A stretch of DNA of 64,000 nt from Streptococcus taonis. GTDB taxonomy: Bacteria > Bacillota > Bacilli > Lactobacillales > Streptococcaceae. The notes under the pieces are model-generated. The model saw nothing but the letters and a program-made list of their open reading frames with translations, ran no database searches and was not told where the DNA came from. The position numbers and the translations under genes were made by a program. Positions 20,301-27,677 of this stretch are shown here, in pieces; the stretch's first letter is position 1; each line of letters opens with the position of its first letter. The DNA lies in the NCBI RefSeq assembly GCF_029948085.1, contig NZ_JARZZP010000012.1:1-64000 (forward strand). Direction: 5' to 3'.

Positions 20301-23142
20301 TCACTTTGTCGATCGCTCAATTGATTCTAGTCATGCCTATACTTATAGCGTTAAGGCTATGCTAGGGGACCGTACAACACCAGTTTCAGACGTTGCCTCC
20401 ATCGATGCCTTCAGTGAGTTGATGGATGACCGTGACAAACGCATCCAGTACGGCTCTGCTTATGGAAACTGGGCTGACTCAGAACTCTTTGGTGGAACAG
20501 AGAAATACGCCGATATCTCAAATGGGAATTATTCCGATAAGGATGCGACTGCAACTATTCCTTTCAATGGACCAGGTATTGAAATCTACGGACTCAAGTC
20601 ATCTCAATTGGGACTTGCTGACGTTAAAATCGATGGCAAATCTGTTGGAGAACTGGACTTCTATACAGCAGGAGCCACTGAAAAAGGTGTACTAATAGGA
20701 CGTTACACAAATCTTTCTTCAGGCCCTCACCTCATGACCATCACTGTTAAACGCGAACATAAGGGACGAGGAAGTGAACGCTCCAAAATTTCCTTAGATT
20801 ACTTCAAGGTTTTCCCAGGACAAGGAGAAACAGTTGAGAAAATCGACGACCGTGACCCTCGAATCCAGTATGGTTCCATGTTTAAGGATTGGAGCGATGC
20901 AGAACTATATGCTTCTACAGAAAAATACGCTGACATCAACGCTGATGATAACCTTGCTTCTGAAGCCACTGCAACCATCCCATTCTCTGGAACAGGTATC
21001 CGAATCTATGGATTAAAAACGGCATCACTAGGCAAGGCACTTGTCACACTGGATGGAAAAGAGATGCCAGCTCTTGACTTCTACACTCCAGGAGCGACTG
21101 AAAAAGGAGCTTTGATTGGTGAATTCACCAATCTAGCTGATGGTGATCATGTTCTCACTTTGAAAGTAGATCCAAATTCTCCACAAGGACGAAAGAAAAT
21201 CTCTCTTGATTCCTTTGATATCTTAAAAGCACCATCTGTATCTCTCGATAGTCCAAGCCTTGATCCTATTAAGTCCAAAGATAAGACTGTTACCTTAACC
21301 CTACCAACTGGTAATTGGGATGGAGTCGCTGTCACCTTCCCTGGTATCAAAGATCCTCTTCTACTCAGAAAAGTCGATGACGACCATCTTGTCACATCAG
21401 GTGAACAAACTGTTCTAACCATTAAGGATAACAAGGTCCAACTAGACATTCCTGAAACTACAGATCGTAAAGCTGGTAATCCGATAGAAGCTTATGCTAT
21501 CCAAGGAAAAACAATAAGCAGCTCTATTGTAACAGTATTTCCTAAGGATGAAACTAGTTCAGTGGAAGAAAAAATCCAAACAAGTAAAGGGGATGAGCCT
21601 GCTCCAGTAGTAACCATTCCTGAGTACACAGATCCTATTGGTACTGCTGGTGAGCAGGAAGCACCTACTGTGGAAAGACCTGAATACACTGGGCCTATCG
21701 GAACTGCTGGAGATCAAGAAGCACCTTCTGTGGTAATCCCTGAATACACTGGTTCTATCGGAACTGCTGGGGATCAAGAAGCGCCTTCTGTAGTAATTCC
21801 TGAATACACTGAACCTATCGGGACAGTAGGAGACCAAGAAGCGCCTTCCGTACTAATTCCTGAATACACTGAGCCTATTGGAACTGCAGGAGACCAAGAA
21901 GCGCCTTCTGTAGTAATTCCTGAATACACTGGTCCTATCGGAACTGCTGGGGATCAGGAGGCACCTACTGTGGTAATTCCTGAATACACCGGTCCTATCG
22001 GAACTGCAGGTGACCAAGAAGCACCTTCTGTAGTAATTCCTGAATACACTGAACCTATCGGCACTGCAGGTGACCAAGAAGCACCTTCTGTAGTAATTCC
22101 TGAATACACTGAACCTATCGGCACTGCAGGTGACCAGGAAGCACCTTCTGTGGTAATTCCTGAATACACCGAACCTATCGGAACTGCAGGTGACCAAGAA
22201 GCACCTTCTGTGGTAATTCCTGAATACATCGAACCTATCGGAACTGCAGGTGACCAAGATGCGCCTTCTGTGGAAAGACCTGAATACACTGGTCCTATCG
22301 GAACAGCGGGAGATCAAGATGCGCCTTCTGTGGTAATTCCTGAATATACTAATCCTATCGGGACTGCGGGAGACCAGGAAGCGCCTTCTGTGGTTATCCC
22401 TGAATACACTGAGCCTATCGGCACAGTGGGAGACCAAAAAGCGCCTTCTGTGGTTACCCCTGAGTACACTGAGCCTATCGGCACAGCGGGAGATCAAGAA
22501 GCGCCTTCTGTGGTTATCCCTGAATACACTGAGCCTATCGGGACTGCAGGAGACCAAGAAGCACCAAGCATCACACTTCCTGAGTTTAAACTCAAAATAA
22601 TGAAAGATAAGACCACAAGAGCTCAAGTTATTAGTGGAACAACTGAACTCGAAGGAGCAAGTTATCTTGACAGTCAAAAAATTGAAAACAAAGAACTCTT
22701 AGGCAAGATATACGATGCTTATGCTCTTCAACTCAAGGATAAAGATGGCAAATTAGTTCAACCAAAAGGTGCTGTACTCGTTCGTTTACCAGTTTCAGGT
22801 GCTGTCCAAGAACTCTATCAGTTGACTCCGACAAAAGACTTAAAATCACAAGAGTTCACCATCCGAGATGGGTATCTTGAGTTTATCACTCTTGACCTGA
22901 ACACCTATGCTATTGTTTACAAAACAGAAGGATCAACTATTAAACCTATCCCAGCTCATATGGAAGAAAGAAACCTAGAAACTACAACACCATTGGCTCA
23001 AAGAAATGATGCCAATGACAAAGCCTCTACGAATGAAAAACAACTTCCAGCTACTGGTGAACAGACTAGTCCCCTCCTCTTTATGGCGAGCCTCAGCCTA
23101 GCCCTCTCGGCTGCCTTCTTGCTAAAAGGTAAGAAAGATTAA
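17389..23142 (+). CDS. Cell-wall-anchored alpha-L-fucosidase, GH95, with two accessory modules and sixteen 20-residue repeats
   Basis: Surface enzyme expected to release alpha-1,2-linked fucose from host glycans. From the GTG at 17389 (AAGGAG six bases upstream) it has 1917 residues. A YSIRK signal (about 1-40) and a Ser/Thr/Glu-rich linker to about 120 precede a GH95 catalytic region (about 125-910). That region has LPVGNGEMG, the active-site pair in NVNLQMNYW (Asn506, Asn508), a likely acid Glu643 in SPEH, and Asp804 in DGNFG, corresponding to the AfcA Asn/Asn/Glu/Asp set. Two homologous modules starting DDRDxRIQYGS (about 1011-1145 and 1150-1279) resemble carbohydrate-binding sandwiches. 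Sixteen repeats (about 1409-1728) and an LPATG anchor at 1886 follow. It is a single-gene unit. Confidence 0.92.
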   Translation: MDKRYWEKSCKYSIRKLSVGAASVLLGAVFLTAQGVSADGVEITESEATITETSAKPDTKLEEVVASNTETQPIAESAEKQTNPGTELPQTSSQSETSATTAPADNNESEKPELPVNKQEHYELHYNQPTAPSYDGWEKQALPVGNGEMGAKVFGLIGEERIQYNEKTLWSGGPQQDSQDYNGGNYKDRYKVLVEIRKALEDGDRQKAKQLAERNLVGPNNAQYGRYLAFGDIFMVFNNQKKGLENVTDYHRGLDISEAITTTSYTQDGTSFKRETFSSFPDDVTVTHLTKKGDKTLDFTLWNSLTEDLIANGDYSWENSKYKQGTVSVDSNGILLKGTVKDNGLQFASYLGIKTDGQVTAQDGYLTVTGASYATLLLSAKTNFAQNPKTNYRKDIDVEKTVKSIVEAAKAKDYETLKNDHIKDYQSLFNRVQLNLGGSKSNQTTKEALQTYNPTKGQKLEELFFQYGRYLLISSSRNRTDALPANLQGVWNAVDNPPWNSDYHLNVNLQMNYWPAYMSNLAETAKPMINYIDDMRYYGRIAAKEYAGIESKEGQENGWLVHTQATPFGWTTPGWNYYWGWSPAANAWMMQNVYDYYKFTKDETYLKEKIYPMLKETAKFWNSFLHYDKASDRWVSSPSYSPEHGTITIGNTFDQSLVWQLFHDYMEAANHLKVDQDLVTEVKAKFDKLKPLHINQDGRIKEWYEEDSPQFTNEGIENHHRHVSHLVGLFPGTLFGKDQPEYLEAARATLNHRGDGGTGWSKANKINLWARLLDGNRAHRLLAEQLRSSTLENLWDTHAPFQIDGNFGATSGMAEMLLQSHTGYIAPLPALPDAWKDGQVSGLVARGNFEVSMKWKEKNLETLSFLSNVGGDLVVDYPNIESSIIKINGKEVQASRLKDNRIQLATQKGDVITFENFPGRVTRLSALRKDSVTAELDFNTVEEATHYVIRRESKDENSQTPSVREFITNQTHFVDRSIDSSHAYTYSVKAMLGDRTTPVSDVASIDAFSELMDDRDKRIQYGSAYGNWADSELFGGTEKYADISNGNYSDKDATATIPFNGPGIEIYGLKSSQLGLADVKIDGKSVGELDFYTAGATEKGVLIGRYTNLSSGPHLMTITVKREHKGRGSERSKISLDYFKVFPGQGETVEKIDDRDPRIQYGSMFKDWSDAELYASTEKYADINADDNLASEATATIPFSGTGIRIYGLKTASLGKALVTLDGKEMPALDFYTPGATEKGALIGEFTNLADGDHVLTLKVDPNSPQGRKKISLDSFDILKAPSVSLDSPSLDPIKSKDKTVTLTLPTGNWDGVAVTFPGIKDPLLLRKVDDDHLVTSGEQTVLTIKDNKVQLDIPETTDRKAGNPIEAYAIQGKTISSSIVTVFPKDETSSVEEKIQTSKGDEPAPVVTIPEYTDPIGTAGEQEAPTVERPEYTGPIGTAGDQEAPSVVIPEYTGSIGTAGDQEAPSVVIPEYTEPIGTVGDQEAPSVLIPEYTEPIGTAGDQEAPSVVIPEYTGPIGTAGDQEAPTVVIPEYTGPIGTAGDQEAPSVVIPEYTEPIGTAGDQEAPSVVIPEYTEPIGTAGDQEAPSVVIPEYTEPIGTAGDQEAPSVVIPEYIEPIGTAGDQDAPSVERPEYTGPIGTAGDQDAPSVVIPEYTNPIGTAGDQEAPSVVIPEYTEPIGTVGDQKAPSVVTPEYTEPIGTAGDQEAPSVVIPEYTEPIGTAGDQEAPSITLPEFKLKIMKDKTTRAQVISGTTELEGASYLDSQKIENKELLGKIYDAYALQLKDKDGKLVQPKGAVLVRLPVSGAVQELYQLTPTKDLKSQEFTIRDGYLEFITLDLNTYAIVYKTEGSTIKPIPAHMEERNLETTTPLAQRNDANDKASTNEKQLPATGEQTSPLLFMASLSLALSAAFLLKGKKD
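21613..22572 (+). repeat. Sixteen tandem 60-bp repeats inside the fucosidase gene
   Basis: Exactly sixteen in-frame units of 60 bp encode variants of PEYTEPIGTAGDQEAPSVVI. Variation is concentrated at the residues after PEYT (EP, GP, GS, NP, DP) and at VVI (replaced by VER in two units). The high nucleotide identity suggests recent expansion or conversion. The protein repeat is acidic and Pro-rich and probably forms an extended stalk. Confidence 0.95.
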
Positions 23143-23179
23143 ACATTGTCCCCCTAGGAATATAGATTTATTCCGCTAT

Positions 23180-23210
23180 AAAAAGGATGGAAAATCATTC
23201 CATCCTTTTT
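23180..23210. terminator. Bidirectional terminator between the fucosidase and SUKH-like genes
   Basis: Perfect 13-bp stem (23180-23192 with 23198-23210), 5-nt loop, A5 on one side and T5 on the other. It suits the convergent genes on either side. Confidence 0.85.
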
Positions 23211-23251
23211 CTGTTTTAACCTTATCAATAAAGTCACTGATAATCAAACAC

Positions 23252-23947
23252 CTAGAAATCAAGCCCCAGAATAATCCATTCATCAACATAATCCCAAAAA
23301 GGGATTGGGTAAATGGGCAACTCATCCTTTGACCAGAACACTCCACCTTGACTCATTGGTTTAGACAAGTCTAATACGAGATACTTTCCCATACCATTGC
23401 TAAAAAAATTGTAATAACAGGAAATGTCATTTGTTAACTGATCCTCAAATTCCCAGTCATAATCGGCTATTGGTTCAATCATATCTAGATCGTCTAATCC
23501 CATGCTTTTACTCGTATAATCATTAAACCCTGCATGAATGTGTGTATAGAAATCACGGATACTCCCGTCAAGTTCTAGTTTGAACTGATTAAAGTGGTCT
23601 GTAAACTCTCGGTCCGAAATCGGCATTTTACCCTCATAAAATACTAGACTCTGACTCTGATACGTTCTAATCGAATAAAGCAATGAGTAATTGTTTCCAA
23701 TTTTGATAAGATCTATATCTTCTGAAAATTCCTCTAGATATGAGATTGTATTGCTGAGTTCCTCAGCTAGATATTTTTTCCATTCTCCTAGGATGATTTG
23801 TTTTCTTTTAGAAAAATCTGATGTTTGAAACGCATCCCGCCAATATTGTGGAATAGGATGATTGGACAGATTTTCAAAATTAGATAAAATCTCGACCATC
23901 TCTCCAAATGGCACATATTTCTTTAAAAAATTTAATTTTTCATTCAT
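23252..23947 (-). CDS. SMI1/KNR4 (SUKH)-like protein, possible immunity protein
   Basis: A 231-residue acidic soluble protein without signal peptide. I do not recognise a named family with certainty. The C-terminal half, with GKYLVLDLSKP, a GGVFW turn and a final FWDYVDEWIILG, has the strand-rich pattern of SUKH (SMI1/KNR4) proteins, many of which protect against contact-dependent or secreted toxins. No toxin or secretion gene is adjacent; the neighbours are the fucosidase and lrgAB. It is transcribed alone with its own start at a good ATG. The call as immunity is inference. Confidence 0.7.
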   Translation of the reverse strand: MNEKLNFLKKYVPFGEMVEILSNFENLSNHPIPQYWRDAFQTSDFSKRKQIILGEWKKYLAEELSNTISYLEEFSEDIDLIKIGNNYSLLYSIRTYQSQSLVFYEGKMPISDREFTDHFNQFKLELDGSIRDFYTHIHAGFNDYTSKSMGLDDLDMIEPIADYDWEFEDQLTNDISCYYNFFSNGMGKYLVLDLSKPMSQGGVFWSKDELPIYPIPFWDYVDEWIILGLDF

Positions 23948-24101
23948 AAACTATCTCTATTCATTTCTGTAAAATCCCCTTGACGCCACTTTTCTTCAAC
24001 TCTTAAGTCCTAGATAGATATAGTTTCGGGTCACAGGACAATCTTTTTCATCCTCACCCTAAAATAAAACCGATGTTCTCCAAATTCTTAATCCTTGCTT
24101 T

Positions 24102-24797
24102 TTAACTCAAGATCAAATTAGCTACAATAGGACTGACAAATACATAGAGAACACCTGTAACACCGATAGCTAATCCTCCCATAGCACCTGCAACTGGTCC
24201 ATAACGAAAGGCCGTTCCAGTTCCAACAGCGTGACCTGTTCCACCCAGGGCTAGCCCAACAGCAACTGGATCATCTATTTTTAGCCATTTTAGAAGTGTT
24301 GGTCCGATAACGCTGGTCAAAATACCAGTCGCTACGACAACTACTAGAGTCACAGTAGTCAAACCTTGCAACTTTTCTGTAATCCCTACTGCCATAGCGG
24401 TCGTTACTGACTTAGGAAAGAGGGAAATAGCTAGGAAAAAGTCCATGCCAAAGATTTTTGCGACTAGAGCGGTAAAAATCGTATTGACGACGACAGCTAG
24501 GAAGCTCCCCAGCAAGATACTTCTGACATGATGCTTCATCAAGTGGAAACTCTTATAGAGGGGAATTCCTAGAGCCACTGTTGAAGGAACAATCAAGTTG
24601 TTAAGATAAACCCCACCTTGGTAGTAATCTTGGTAGGAAATGCCAGTTACCTTTAGAAAGATAATTATAAAAATAGCTGACAGCAACAAGGGAGTCGTTA
24701 AGGGATGAGGATAGCGTCTGAAAATCATCATTCCCCCAAGATAGGCTAAGATTGACAAAGCAATCCCAAATAGGGGATTGGATACAAATTCGCTCAT
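24102..24797 (-). CDS. lrgB: LrgB/CidB family membrane protein
   Basis: A 231-residue polytopic membrane protein of the LrgB family. Conserved features include the FFLAISLFPKSVTTAMA stretch near residue 125 and a Gly-rich GGTGHAVGTGTA region near 185. LrgAB/CidAB are holin-antiholin-like pairs; in streptococci and other Firmicutes they affect autolysis, stress survival and pyruvate uptake. Its ATG overlaps the lrgA stop by 4 bp. Confidence 0.92.
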   Translation of the reverse strand: MSEFVSNPLFGIALSILAYLGGMMIFRRYPHPLTTPLLLSAIFIIIFLKVTGISYQDYYQGGVYLNNLIVPSTVALGIPLYKSFHLMKHHVRSILLGSFLAVVVNTIFTALVAKIFGMDFFLAISLFPKSVTTAMAVGITEKLQGLTTVTLVVVVATGILTSVIGPTLLKWLKIDDPVAVGLALGGTGHAVGTGTAFRYGPVAGAMGGLAIGVTGVLYVFVSPIVANLILS

Positions 24798-25168
24798 TTA
24801 GCACCTCTTTCTTCGTAGTCACCTTCATAGCGTTTTTTGATAAATTGAACCACAAGCGCAATCAAGATGATATTAATCACTGCTGCAAAAAAGACAATCA
24901 AGACAATCGGCAGAAGATAGGGAGCAATCACATCAAATTTTTCCATAATTCCAACCGCAGGAGGTAGAAAGAGAATGGTCATGTTGGCTAGGAGAAAATT
25001 TCCAACCATGTTGACATGGCGAATGCGCAGCCACTTGAACTGCAAGGCAAGAAACAGAATAATCAAGCCGATGATACTTCCTGGTATGGGCAAATGAAAA
25101 AAACTGGAGATTCCTTCACCGATTAGAGAAATCACAAAGAGAATCATTAACTGAACATATAACTTCAT
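24794..25168 (-). CDS. lrgA: LrgA/CidA family holin-like protein
   Basis: A 124-residue membrane protein with four hydrophobic helices and the family signature IPGSIIGLIILF near residue 30. The start at 25168 gives the usual N-terminus and avoids a charged 20-residue extension that an upstream ATG would add. It is translationally coupled to lrgB and diverges from the MarR regulator; a palindromic operator lies between them at 25284, so MarR control of lrgAB is possible but not shown. Confidence 0.9.
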   Translation of the reverse strand: MKLYVQLMILFVISLIGEGISSFFHLPIPGSIIGLIILFLALQFKWLRIRHVNMVGNFLLANMTILFLPPAVGIMEKFDVIAPYLLPIVLIVFFAAVINIILIALVVQFIKKRYEGDYEERGAK

Positions 25169-25283
25169 TGTAAACTCCACAAATAGACTTTCTGCATACC
25201 AGTTTACTCTTTTTTCAGAAAATTTCAAGGAAATATATAAGAAACATCCTTCTTGCTATCCAAGCCAAAAAGGTGTATACTAA

Positions 25284-25295
25284 TTGCGTGCGCAA
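25284..25295. promoter_or_regulatory. Palindromic operator TTGCGTGCGCAA, copy 1
   Basis: A 12-bp palindrome (TTGCG, TG centre, CGCAA) in the lrgA-marR divergent region, repeated exactly at 25749-25760 downstream of marR. Both copies are followed one base later by CAT. Likely binding site of the MarR regulator encoded between them. Confidence 0.65.
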
Positions 25296-25349
25296 GCATC
25301 ATAGATGCACTAGTATGATTACACTATTATAGAGGGAAAGGAGATGGAC

Positions 25350-25730
25350 ATGACTTACTTAGAAAAATGGTTTGACTTCAACCGTAGGCAAGTAGAGCTA
25401 GAAGGTATTTTAGAAGAGACCATCGCTGAGCAGAGTGAACAAACCTTGACACTCAAGGAATTTTACCTCTTGCACTTTCTAAATCAGGCTGAAGGCAAAT
25501 CCCTACGACAAATCGACTTGCCAGACAAACTCCACCTGAGCCCTAGTGCTGTTTCACGGATGGTGGCTCGTCTGGAAGCCAAGAACTGCGGCTTACTTAG
25601 TCGGAGATGCTGCGACCAGGACAAGCGAGCTAGTTTTATCTGCCTCACTAGCGAAGGCCAGACTACCTTGGCTTATTTACAAACAGCTGTTGAAGAAAGT
25701 TTAAAGACAAAAGCCAACTGGTTATCCTAA
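25350..25730 (+). CDS. MarR family transcriptional regulator
   Basis: A 126-residue winged-helix regulator. After an N-terminal dimerisation helix, the core includes LKEFYLLHFLNQAEG near 33, the recognition region LHLSPSAVSRMVARLE near 61, and a wing with SRRCCDQDKRASFICLT near 83 that carries an unusual Cys pair which could sense oxidants. The ATG at 25350 is preferred over one at 25344 because AAAGGAG (25337-25343) abuts the first. Identical palindromes on both sides suggest self-regulation and control of the downstream DUF4649-trxA genes. Sequence does not identify an effector. Confidence 0.88.
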   Translation: MTYLEKWFDFNRRQVELEGILEETIAEQSEQTLTLKEFYLLHFLNQAEGKSLRQIDLPDKLHLSPSAVSRMVARLEAKNCGLLSRRCCDQDKRASFICLTSEGQTTLAYLQTAVEESLKTKANWLS

Positions 25731-25748
25731 AACATTTTTTTAAAAAAC

Positions 25749-25760
25749 TTGCGTGCGCAA
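25749..25760. promoter_or_regulatory. Palindromic operator TTGCGTGCGCAA, copy 2
   Basis: Exact second copy of the 25284 palindrome, 9 bp upstream of a strong -35 box at 25770. The placement, outside the core promoter, would allow either activation or repression of the DUF4649-trxA promoter. Confidence 0.65.
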
Positions 25761-25769
25761 TCATTTTTC

Positions 25770-25798
25770 TTGACATTCCTTTTTTCAAGGAGTAAAAT
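25770..25798 (+). promoter_or_regulatory. Strong sigma-A promoter of the DUF4649-trxA unit
   Basis: Perfect TTGACA (25770-25775), a 17-nt spacer and TAAAAT (25793-25798). The ATG of the first gene follows 30 bp later behind AAAGGAG. Confidence 0.8.
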
Positions 25799-25827
25799 GA
25801 AAACATGATTTAGCAAAGGAGAATCCT

Positions 25828-26049
25828 ATGATTGAAATCACCTATCTTGACGCCAGCAAGCAAGAGAGAACCATGACCTTCGAGTCTTATGAAGACTTTG
25901 AACGTTCTCAACAGGCCTGCCTGATCGGTGTCGCAGACTATTACCCCGTCCAAAAAGTAACCTACAAGGGGCATAATTTGGACTACCATGGGACTTACGG
26001 AGATGTTTTCTTCTATCTCATGAAACAAGATTTAAGCCAATATAATTAA
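25828..26049 (+). CDS. DUF4649 family small protein
   Basis: A 73-residue acidic soluble protein, short version of a streptococcal family of unknown function. It begins with a beta-hairpin-like MIEITYLDASKQE and contains a VTYKGHNLDYHGTYGD stretch near 46. It is 14 bp upstream of trxA and shares its promoter, an arrangement I recall from pneumococcus, so a redox-linked role is possible but unproven. Confidence 0.85.
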   Translation: MIEITYLDASKQERTMTFESYEDFERSQQACLIGVADYYPVQKVTYKGHNLDYHGTYGDVFFYLMKQDLSQYN

Positions 26050-26063
26050 AAAGGAGAAATACA

Positions 26064-26378
26064 ATGGCAAAAGCAATTACAGACGCAACATTCGAACAAG
26101 AAACTAAAGACGGATTGGTCTTGGTAGACTTCTGGGCAACTTGGTGTGGACCATGTCGTATGCAAGGTCCAATCTTGGACAAATTGTCTGAAGAACTTTC
26201 AGAAGATGTCTTGAAAATCGTTAAAATGGACGTAGATGAAAATCCAAATACAGCTCGTTCATTTGGAATCATGTCTATCCCTACTCTTCTATTCAAGAAA
26301 GATGGACAAGTGGTTAAACAAGTGGCTGGTGTCCACACAGCTGAACAAATCAAGGCTATCGTAGCTGAATTAAGCTAA
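26064..26378 (+). CDS. trxA: Thioredoxin
   Basis: A 104-residue cytoplasmic disulfide reductase with the active site WCGPCR near residue 28, the cis-proline loop SIPTLLF near 72, and the buried Asp in VDFWATW. Length is normal. Preceded by AAAGGAG-like bases at good spacing and followed by a strong terminator. Its control by the palindrome and promoter upstream of the DUF4649 gene would link thiol redox to the MarR regulator. Confidence 0.97.
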   Translation: MAKAITDATFEQETKDGLVLVDFWATWCGPCRMQGPILDKLSEELSEDVLKIVKMDVDENPNTARSFGIMSIPTLLFKKDGQVVKQVAGVHTAEQIKAIVAELS

Positions 26379-26386
26379 TCAAAGGA

Positions 26387-26418
26387 GAGACCAAGTGCAT
26401 TCATTTGGTCTCTTTTTT
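26387..26418 (+). terminator. Terminator of trxA
   Basis: Stem GAGACCAA (26387-26394) with TTGGTCTC (26405-26412), followed by six T. Confidence 0.85.
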
Positions 26419-26470
26419 CTCGCCCTTTGCCATTTTTCAAAAAATATGCTAGACTGTAATTAGAATATCA

Positions 26471-26505
26471 CGATGTTTGGGACATGCCATCGCTAAAAAA
26501 AACCT
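26471..26505 (+). promoter_or_regulatory. Candidate preQ1-I-like riboswitch aptamer upstream of queC
   Basis: A 5-bp stem CGATG/CATCG (26471-26475, 26488-26492) encloses the loop TTTGGGACATGC and is followed by an A-rich tail CTAAAAAAAACCT. The loop GGG can pair with the tail CCT to form an H-type pseudoknot, the same order of elements as in preQ1-I aptamers (short stem, loop pairing segment, A-rich tail). It precedes an antiterminator/terminator pair and the preQ1 biosynthesis genes. The loop is not the classic sequence, so this is a candidate. Confidence 0.6.
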
Positions 26506-26543
26506 CTACTTGGTATTTTTTAGCTCCCTCAAGGGAGCTTTTT
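26493..26543 (+). terminator. Antiterminator / terminator switch in the queC leader
   Basis: The terminator is AGCTCCCT (26522-26529) with AGGGAGCT (26532-26539) and a T-run to 26543, some 38 bp before the queC ATG. A competing hairpin pairs 26493-26504 with 26512-26523 (12 bp, one mismatch); it uses the aptamer's A-rich tail and overlaps the terminator's first two bases. Ligand-bound aptamer would free the terminator. Confidence 0.7.
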
Positions 26544-26580
26544 GCGTGCTCTAAACATTTCCTATTTTGGAAGGAGTACT

Positions 26581-27234
26581 ATGAAACGTCAATCAGCCTT
26601 GGTCGTCTTTAGTGGCGGTCAAGATTCAACAACCTGCCTTTTCTGGGCCAAGCAACATTATGAAAAGGTAGAAGCCGTGACCTTTGCCTACGGTCAACGC
26701 CACCATTTAGAAATTCAAGTCGCCAAAGAAATCGCCGAGGAACAAGGAATTCCCCACCATATCCTAGATATGTCTCTGCTGGGACAAATCACTGAAAACG
26801 CCTTGACCTCTGATCTGGAAATTGAGCAAAAAGAGGGAGAGGTTCCCAATACCTTCGTCGACGGTCGCAATCATCTCTTTCTGTCCTTTGCGGCAGTTCT
26901 TGCCAAGCAGCGAGGAATTACAGATATCGTCACAGGAGTGTGTGAAACAGACTTCTCAGGCTATCCTGACTGCCGTGATGTCTTTGTCAAATCCCTCAAT
27001 GTCACCCTCAACCTTGCTATGGATTACGACTTTGTTATCCAAACGCCTCTTATGTGGCTAGACAAGGCTGAAACTTGGGAATTGGCCGACCAACTCGGCG
27101 CCTTTGACTATGTTCGTGAAAAGACCTTGACCTGCTATAATGGCCTTATTGGTACTGGTTGCGGAGATTGTCCTGCCTGCCATCTACGTCAACATGGTTT
27201 AGATGTTTATCTCTCACAGAAAGGAGAGGCCTAA
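26581..27234 (+). CDS. queC: 7-cyano-7-deazaguanine synthase
   Basis: Converts 7-carboxy-7-deazaguanine to preQ0 using ATP and ammonia. The 217 residues have the N-type ATP pyrophosphatase loop [10 protein letters not shown] at residue 9 and the zinc cysteines in the C-terminal CGDCPAC region near 196. The ATG at 26581 is chosen because it follows AAGGAG by four bases; an in-frame upstream ATG would overlap the terminator. First gene of queC-queD-queE-queF; its stop overlaps the queD start. Confidence 0.95.
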   Translation: MKRQSALVVFSGGQDSTTCLFWAKQHYEKVEAVTFAYGQRHHLEIQVAKEIAEEQGIPHHILDMSLLGQITENALTSDLEIEQKEGEVPNTFVDGRNHLFLSFAAVLAKQRGITDIVTGVCETDFSGYPDCRDVFVKSLNVTLNLAMDYDFVIQTPLMWLDKAETWELADQLGAFDYVREKTLTCYNGLIGTGCGDCPACHLRQHGLDVYLSQKGEA

Positions 27235-27677
27235 TGTTTTTTGCACCCAAAGAAATCAAACAAGCAACTGGAGAATCTCTCGTTTACAATCCTTATCGGA
27301 CTCTAGTCTCTAAAGAATTTACTTTTGATGCTGCCCACCATCTCTTTCACTATGAGGGAAAATGCAAATCCCTGCACGGCCACACCTATCATCTGCAGAT
27401 TGCTGTCAGTGGATTTTTAGATGAACGTGGCATGACCTACGATTTCGGAGACATCAAAGCAATCTACAAGAACTACTTAGAACCCCACTTGGATCATCGC
27501 TATCTCAATGAAACCCTTCCCTATATGAACACGACTGCTGAAAATATGGTTTACTGGATTTTCCAAACCATGAGTCAAGAGTTGCCAGACGAACGTGGTC
27601 TCCGTTTGGAATACGTTCGCCTCTATGAGACTCCGACTGCCTTTGCGGAGTTTAGACGGGAGTGGTTAGATGACTAG
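27234..27677 (+). CDS. queD: 6-carboxytetrahydropterin synthase
   Basis: A 147-residue enzyme of the PTPS fold that turns dihydroneopterin triphosphate into 6-carboxytetrahydropterin, an early step to preQ1. Zinc-binding and catalytic elements are visible: FDAAHHL near 31, the Cys in GKCKSLHGHTY near 43 with two zinc His, and DHRYLN near 86. The start overlaps the queC stop (TAATG). The next gene begins inside its 3' end (8 bp overlap). Confidence 0.94.
   Translation: MFFAPKEIKQATGESLVYNPYRTLVSKEFTFDAAHHLFHYEGKCKSLHGHTYHLQIAVSGFLDERGMTYDFGDIKAIYKNYLEPHLDHRYLNETLPYMNTTAENMVYWIFQTMSQELPDERGLRLEYVRLYETPTAFAEFRREWLDD

Noticed and set aside
21613-22572. CRISPR-like regular repeat pattern
   Set aside because: The repeats are contiguous 60-bp coding units without spacers and lie in frame within a surface protein gene.
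21853-22677. Long minus-strand open frame of about 274 codons across the fucosidase repeats
   Set aside because: It exists because a 60-bp tandem unit without stops in that frame is copied sixteen times. There is no ribosome site, and the plus-strand frame clearly encodes the surface protein.
26471-26505. preQ1-II type riboswitch
   Set aside because: The larger preQ1-II architecture known from streptococcal queT leaders is not present; only the small H-type pseudoknot layout fits.
26542-26580. Longer queC start
   Set aside because: It would begin inside the terminator's T-run; ATG 26581 has a proper AAGGAG.
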